A stretch of DNA of 64,000 bases. Origin: Pedobacter psychroterrae (GTDB taxonomy: Bacteria; Bacteroidota; Bacteroidia; Sphingobacteriales; Sphingobacteriaceae). The notes beneath the pieces are model-generated. The model was not told the DNA's origin. It searched no databases and saw only the letters and a program-made list of their open reading frames with translations. The DNA is taken from positions 372,001-436,000 of the forward strand of contig NZ_SJSL01000001.1 of the NCBI RefSeq assembly GCF_004331695.1. The letters are read 5' to 3'. Positions 60,886 through 64,000 of this stretch are shown one piece after another. Both the position numbers and the translations under genes were made by a program. The number at the start of each line of letters is the position of its first letter. The stretch's first letter is position 1.

Positions 60886-61450
60886 TGATCAGGCAACCGA
60901 CTGGTTTGGTCTGTTTAGTAATCACAGGCCGATTTAACCCGGATTGCAGGATGGCGCTCGCCAGATATTTATCTGTAATTACTTTTCGCTTTTGGCCCAG
61001 ACTTGATGGCCAGTTGTCAATAAGCCCTCTGTAGACAACTATGCCCAGCTCGTTGATAAATATCGATTCCGGGGTGGTCGTTGCTCCAAGGTGACGGCTC
61101 AACTTTTTATCCTGGTCAAGCAATAGGGTGAACCCAGGCTTATAATCTTTGTGGAAGCGTTTTAGTTCGTCCACTGCATAGGCTTTTCCCGGGAAGACGG
61201 CATAAAATGCGATTTCAGGATGTGACTTTTGTAAATCTGTAAGCACTGGTACATAGTTCCGGCACAATGGACATTCGGGTGAGAACATTATAAAAACTGT
61301 GGGTTTCTGTCCGTTTATCTGCACAGTTTTACCACTGAGGTCTTTCAAAGAGATTTGGCTTATTTTTTTCCAGGAAATGCCGCTGCCCTGCGCATGTGCC
61401 CCTAAGCTAAGGCAAAGGATTAAACAAATAAGTTGGAAAGATTTACCCAT
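60875..61450 (-). CDS. Exported thioredoxin-fold protein (redoxin)
   Basis: 191 residues. Signal peptide of about 20 (FQLICLILCLSLGAHA). Thioredoxin fold with C60-PL-C63 in FIMFSPECPLCRNYVPVL and a cis-Pro region ATTTPESIFINELG. AhpC/TSA-like. The 11-bp overlap with the cytochrome/copper gene points to translational coupling and a shared job: supplying electrons to, or maturing, that enzyme. A strong hairpin (61469-61500) separates it from SusD. Confidence 0.85.
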   Translation of the reverse strand: MGKSFQLICLILCLSLGAHAQGSGISWKKISQISLKDLSGKTVQINGQKPTVFIMFSPECPLCRNYVPVLTDLQKSHPEIAFYAVFPGKAYAVDELKRFHKDYKPGFTLLLDQDKKLSRHLGATTTPESIFINELGIVVYRGLIDNWPSSLGQKRKVITDKYLASAILQSGLNRPVITKQTKPVGCLINDL

Positions 61451-61468
61451 ACAAAAATCCTATTAAAA

Positions 61469-61500
61469 ATTAAGGGTGCCTTAAACAAGGCACCCTTAAT
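61469..61500 (-). terminator. Hairpin between SusD and redoxin genes
   Basis: ATTAAGGGTGCCTT (61469-61482) pairs perfectly with 61487-61500 over 14 bp, 4-nt loop. On the minus strand it is followed by TTTTTAATAG, so it can end the SusCD transcript or reduce read-through to the enzymes downstream. Confidence 0.85.
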
Positions 61501-61516
61501 ACAGTAAATTTACTGA

Positions 61517-63229
61517 TTATTTTTTATCCCACCATACGCGTCCAAAAATATCACTTGGACTGGTACCCCAATCTGGATCTGCCTTTTTCATATCGTCATA
61601 AGCAGTAATGATATTCTCATAATTTAGGTTGGTTACGTTAGGAAAAGGCAATGAAGCCCTTCTAGGAATCGCTTGTTCTGTCCCTTGCGCAATCAATTTT
61701 TCTAGTTGTAATACGCTGGTGCTGTTAGGGAAACCAGTGCGTTTGTATATCGCCCATGCTTCGTTCGGCTGCTTGAAGAAATGCAGGTAGGCCTGGCATG
61801 CGATCATTTCAACGCCTTTTGCAGCATTGTAAGCCACTCCAGGTTTCGTCAGGTATGCATTGATCTCTGTAGCAGTTGCAGGCACATAATTATCATTATT
61901 GTTTCTATCAACAATCTTAGCCCTGTTTGCCATGTCATCATACTGTTGGATGGAAGCAGTGATACCTTTATCATACCATTCTTTAGCATTGTCGGCCGTT
62001 AAGGTCTTTGCTGCCAGTTCTGCTCTCATGAAGCAATAGTCAGCATAAGTTACTAAAGGGAAAAAATTAACACCTGTTCCACCGTTTTCACCTGCTGCAA
62101 ATAAACGTGGTTGAAGATTAGATAATGTATCTAATGCCAGGGTACCACCAGTGGCAGGAGTAATCGATACGCTATTGAAAAACTTTGCGAAATCAGCAGC
62201 TGCAGCAGCATCAGGGCTGGTTGCCACCCCATAATAACGTCTTGCATCATACACCGCACTTGCCGGAATTTTACCCTGTGCTTTTGCTAAATTGAAATTA
62301 TCCTGTGAGAAAAGGTTAGGTTGATAAAAGAACCTGATCCTCGGATCTGAATTGGTGTACATGAAATCAACTACCGGCCTCGGCGCCCTTAAATTAAGTG
62401 CAGACCAGTCACCACCCAACGCAAATGTATTGGCACCTTCAAATATCCAGCTATCAGTGTTGTCAGCCATCAGGTTAGTCGCACCATTGGCCAAAACTTC
62501 CTGAATGCGTGTAGCCATTTTAGTAGGGTTCCTCTTCATCAGACGCATAGCAATACGCATACGTATTGCGTTTGCAGTTTTAACCCATTTAACAGCTGAT
62601 CCTCCAAAAAACATATCTGAAGTTCCGTATGAAGTTTGAGGAACTGCGGGTGCTGCCGCCAGTTGTGACGCAGCCATTTTGATTTCGTTATCTACAATAT
62701 CAAATAATTGTTCCTGAGTATCGTATTTTGGGGTAAATGTACCTCCGTATTTGCCTTGGAAAGCTTCGGAATAAGCGAGGCTGCCATTGATATCGGAAAC
62801 GTAAAATGCGTAGTACGCTCTGACTATTCTTGAGATAGCAATCTGGTGAACTCTCTTCGCCTGCTCTTCTTCAGACATTCCCGAAACGAGTTGCTCGATA
62901 TCAGTTAGAGATGCACCTATACCTGGATAGAACATTGTGTAACGTTTATTTCTTAAGCTACCGGATTCACTGACAAATCCAACGCCGTTTCCGTTTAAAG
63001 GGGTAGACATTTGCATCCAGGGCATTATACCGCGCAGGTTGTCATAATACCACTCTTCGCGATCATCCATGAGACGAATGGAAGCATTGAAAAACTGCTG
63101 TTCTGGGGTAATTTTATCTAAGATCTGGGGGTTTGTGTTGAGCTCGACAAACTTTTCTTTTTTACAAGAAGACATTGTGATGCATCCAAAAACCGCCAAA
63201 CCCATCAATACTCTATATGTTGTTTTCAT
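61517..63229 (-). CDS. SusD-like outer-membrane lipoprotein
   Basis: 570 residues. Lipoprotein signal (LMGLAVFGCITMSSC, Cys about 22). NTNPQILDKITPEQQFFNASIRLMDDREEW and AISRIVRAYYAFYVSDINGSLAYSEAFQGKYGG are the SusD/RagB-like (SusD-like_2) pattern; WVKTANAIRMRIAMRLMKRNP and IACQAYLHFFKQPNEAWAIYKRTGFP are typical of the C-terminal half. Gap of 29 bp to the SusC gene upstream. Binds glycan fragments for import; with the GH29 gene the ligand may be fucosylated. Confidence 0.9.
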   Translation of the reverse strand: MKTTYRVLMGLAVFGCITMSSCKKEKFVELNTNPQILDKITPEQQFFNASIRLMDDREEWYYDNLRGIMPWMQMSTPLNGNGVGFVSESGSLRNKRYTMFYPGIGASLTDIEQLVSGMSEEEQAKRVHQIAISRIVRAYYAFYVSDINGSLAYSEAFQGKYGGTFTPKYDTQEQLFDIVDNEIKMAASQLAAAPAVPQTSYGTSDMFFGGSAVKWVKTANAIRMRIAMRLMKRNPTKMATRIQEVLANGATNLMADNTDSWIFEGANTFALGGDWSALNLRAPRPVVDFMYTNSDPRIRFFYQPNLFSQDNFNLAKAQGKIPASAVYDARRYYGVATSPDAAAAADFAKFFNSVSITPATGGTLALDTLSNLQPRLFAAGENGGTGVNFFPLVTYADYCFMRAELAAKTLTADNAKEWYDKGITASIQQYDDMANRAKIVDRNNNDNYVPATATEINAYLTKPGVAYNAAKGVEMIACQAYLHFFKQPNEAWAIYKRTGFPNSTSVLQLEKLIAQGTEQAIPRRASLPFPNVTNLNYENIITAYDDMKKADPDWGTSPSDIFGRVWWDKK

Positions 63230-63258
63230 GTTGTTTTTTTTAACTATTAAACTTGTTT

Positions 63259-64000
63259 CTATAAACTACCTTTAATTGATAAGGCAAAGGTACGTGTATA
63301 TGGCGCGCCACCATACTCAGCAAACGCGCCCGGTGCGTTAGAGAACAAAGACTCCGGGTGGATGTGATCTGGCAATCCATTATAGATGTACGTTAAATTT
63401 CTTGCTGTCAAACCAATGCTCAGCCTGTTGAAGCTAATTTTTTCAGCATATTTTTTAGGGAGTGTATAGCCAACTGAAACTTCTCTCAAGGCAACCCAAT
63501 TGTTTTCAAATGTAGAGTATTCCCGGATACCTGTAGCCCACTGCGTCAAACGTGCATAGTGGATACGTGCGCTAACTGGCTGGATTAACCCTTGAGCAAC
63601 TGCATCTGCGAAAGTTTTGCCGCCAACATTCACGTTGTTGATGATTGTTCCATCAGCAAAAATTCCTTCAGGCATTATACCGTCATTGAAAGTACCAGTA
63701 ACAGCGCCCTGTGCATTGAAAGTTTTTCTCTCCACACCACCGTACTCAGCAGAACGACCAAACAGGGTGCTTTCGAATGCACCGTAGTTCGATCCATACT
63801 GGTGCGATGCAGAAGTCATTAAACCGCCAACCTTAGCATCAATCTGGAAATTCAGGTTAAAGTCTTTGTAACGCAAGTTATTGATGGTACTGGCAGTGAA
63901 TTTCTCCATCATCGTACCCAGCTTTTTATTGCCCTGACCTGCATCACCATTCCTCCAGTAACTACCATTTGCTTTCAGCAATTTCTGACCGTTTCTTGGA
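63259..64000 (-). CDS. SusC/RagA TonB-linked transporter, C-terminal part (runs off window)
   Basis: About 246 residues remain in the window, open to its edge. The stretch KLGTMMEKFTASTINNLRYKDFNLNFQIDAKVGG, then NNWVALREVSVGYTLPKKYAEKISFNRLSIGLTARNLTYIYNG and the ending GGAPYTRTFALSIKGSL, are the last barrel strands of a SusC protein. Signal, plug and start lie outside. Partner of the SusD 29 bp downstream. Confidence 0.92.
   Translation of the reverse strand, partial: PRNGQKLLKANGSYWRNGDAGQGNKKLGTMMEKFTASTINNLRYKDFNLNFQIDAKVGGLMTSASHQYGSNYGAFESTLFGRSAEYGGVERKTFNAQGAVTGTFNDGIMPEGIFADGTIINNVNVGGKTFADAVAQGLIQPVSARIHYARLTQWATGIREYSTFENNWVALREVSVGYTLPKKYAEKISFNRLSIGLTARNLTYIYNGLPDHIHPESLFSNAPGAFAEYGGAPYTRTFALSIKGSL

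Overview
The window looks like a chromosomal stretch from a Bacteroidota bacterium, most likely Sphingobacteriaceae and close to Pedobacter. The grounds are SusC/SusD pairs (one with an STN-domain SusC, FecR anti-sigma factor and ECF sigma factor), a gliding-motility (CHU_C) C-terminal domain with a PorP/SprF partner of the type IX secretion system (T9SS), two DUF6266-like proteins, and promoter-like TAnnTTTG boxes. Base composition is AT-leaning, except that the DUF6266 region (about 10.5-15.3 kb) is visibly richer in G+C. No rRNA, tRNA, CRISPR array or transposase was seen. Assignments come from reading sequence only; no database search was run.

Layout. 1-9659: a capsule/exopolysaccharide locus: aminotransferase (cut by the window edge), 4,6-dehydratase, TviC/WbpP-like epimerase, TviB/WbpO-like dehydrogenase, Wzc-type tyrosine kinase, Wza-like lipoprotein, the divergent CpsB/YwqE-type phosphatase, cytidylate kinase (housekeeping) and a WecA-type initiating transferase. 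9661-15681: an accessory island with two DUF6266 genes, a three-TM holin-like protein, a CHAP-type peptidase, a lipoprotein with a C-terminal TM (unimolecular-spanin-like), an HTH protein, and an AAA/DUF4143 ATPase on the opposite strand behind a perfect 19-bp inverted repeat. 15716-19021: LytTR and AraC regulators, a MauE/DoxX membrane protein and a small exported protein. 19085-27218: ECF sigma, FecR, SusC, SusD and a TlpA-like thioredoxin protein, transcribed leftward. 27219-29590: a structured leader or ncRNA candidate, XRE regulator, C1 peptidase and a small zinc-ribbon protein.

29741-45187 is the most interesting part. A regulator with a cNMP-binding domain joined to an AraC HTH overlaps by 4 bp a seven-TM sensor with a C-terminal HTH. 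Around them are three transcription units for surface proteins: an outer-membrane protein plus a large lipoprotein, a phage tail-collar protein, and a 2673-residue MBG/cadherin-like adhesin with its PorP/SprF partner. Each unit is preceded by the same pair of palindromes, about 80-90 bp and about 165-225 bp before the start codon. In two units a TAYCTTTA box sits exactly 29 bp after the inner palindrome. This looks like an undescribed surface-protein regulon.

45196-57996: a second polysaccharide locus (Wzi-like protein, GT4 initiating transferase, epimerase, two GT2 enzymes, Wzx-like flippase, Wzy-like polymerase, kinase-less Wzz-like protein, six-SLBB exporter, GDP-mannose dehydratase). 58116-64000: a leftward operon of SusC (cut by the window edge), SusD, a redoxin, a cytochrome c/copper-monooxygenase-like protein and a GH29 alpha-L-fucosidase.
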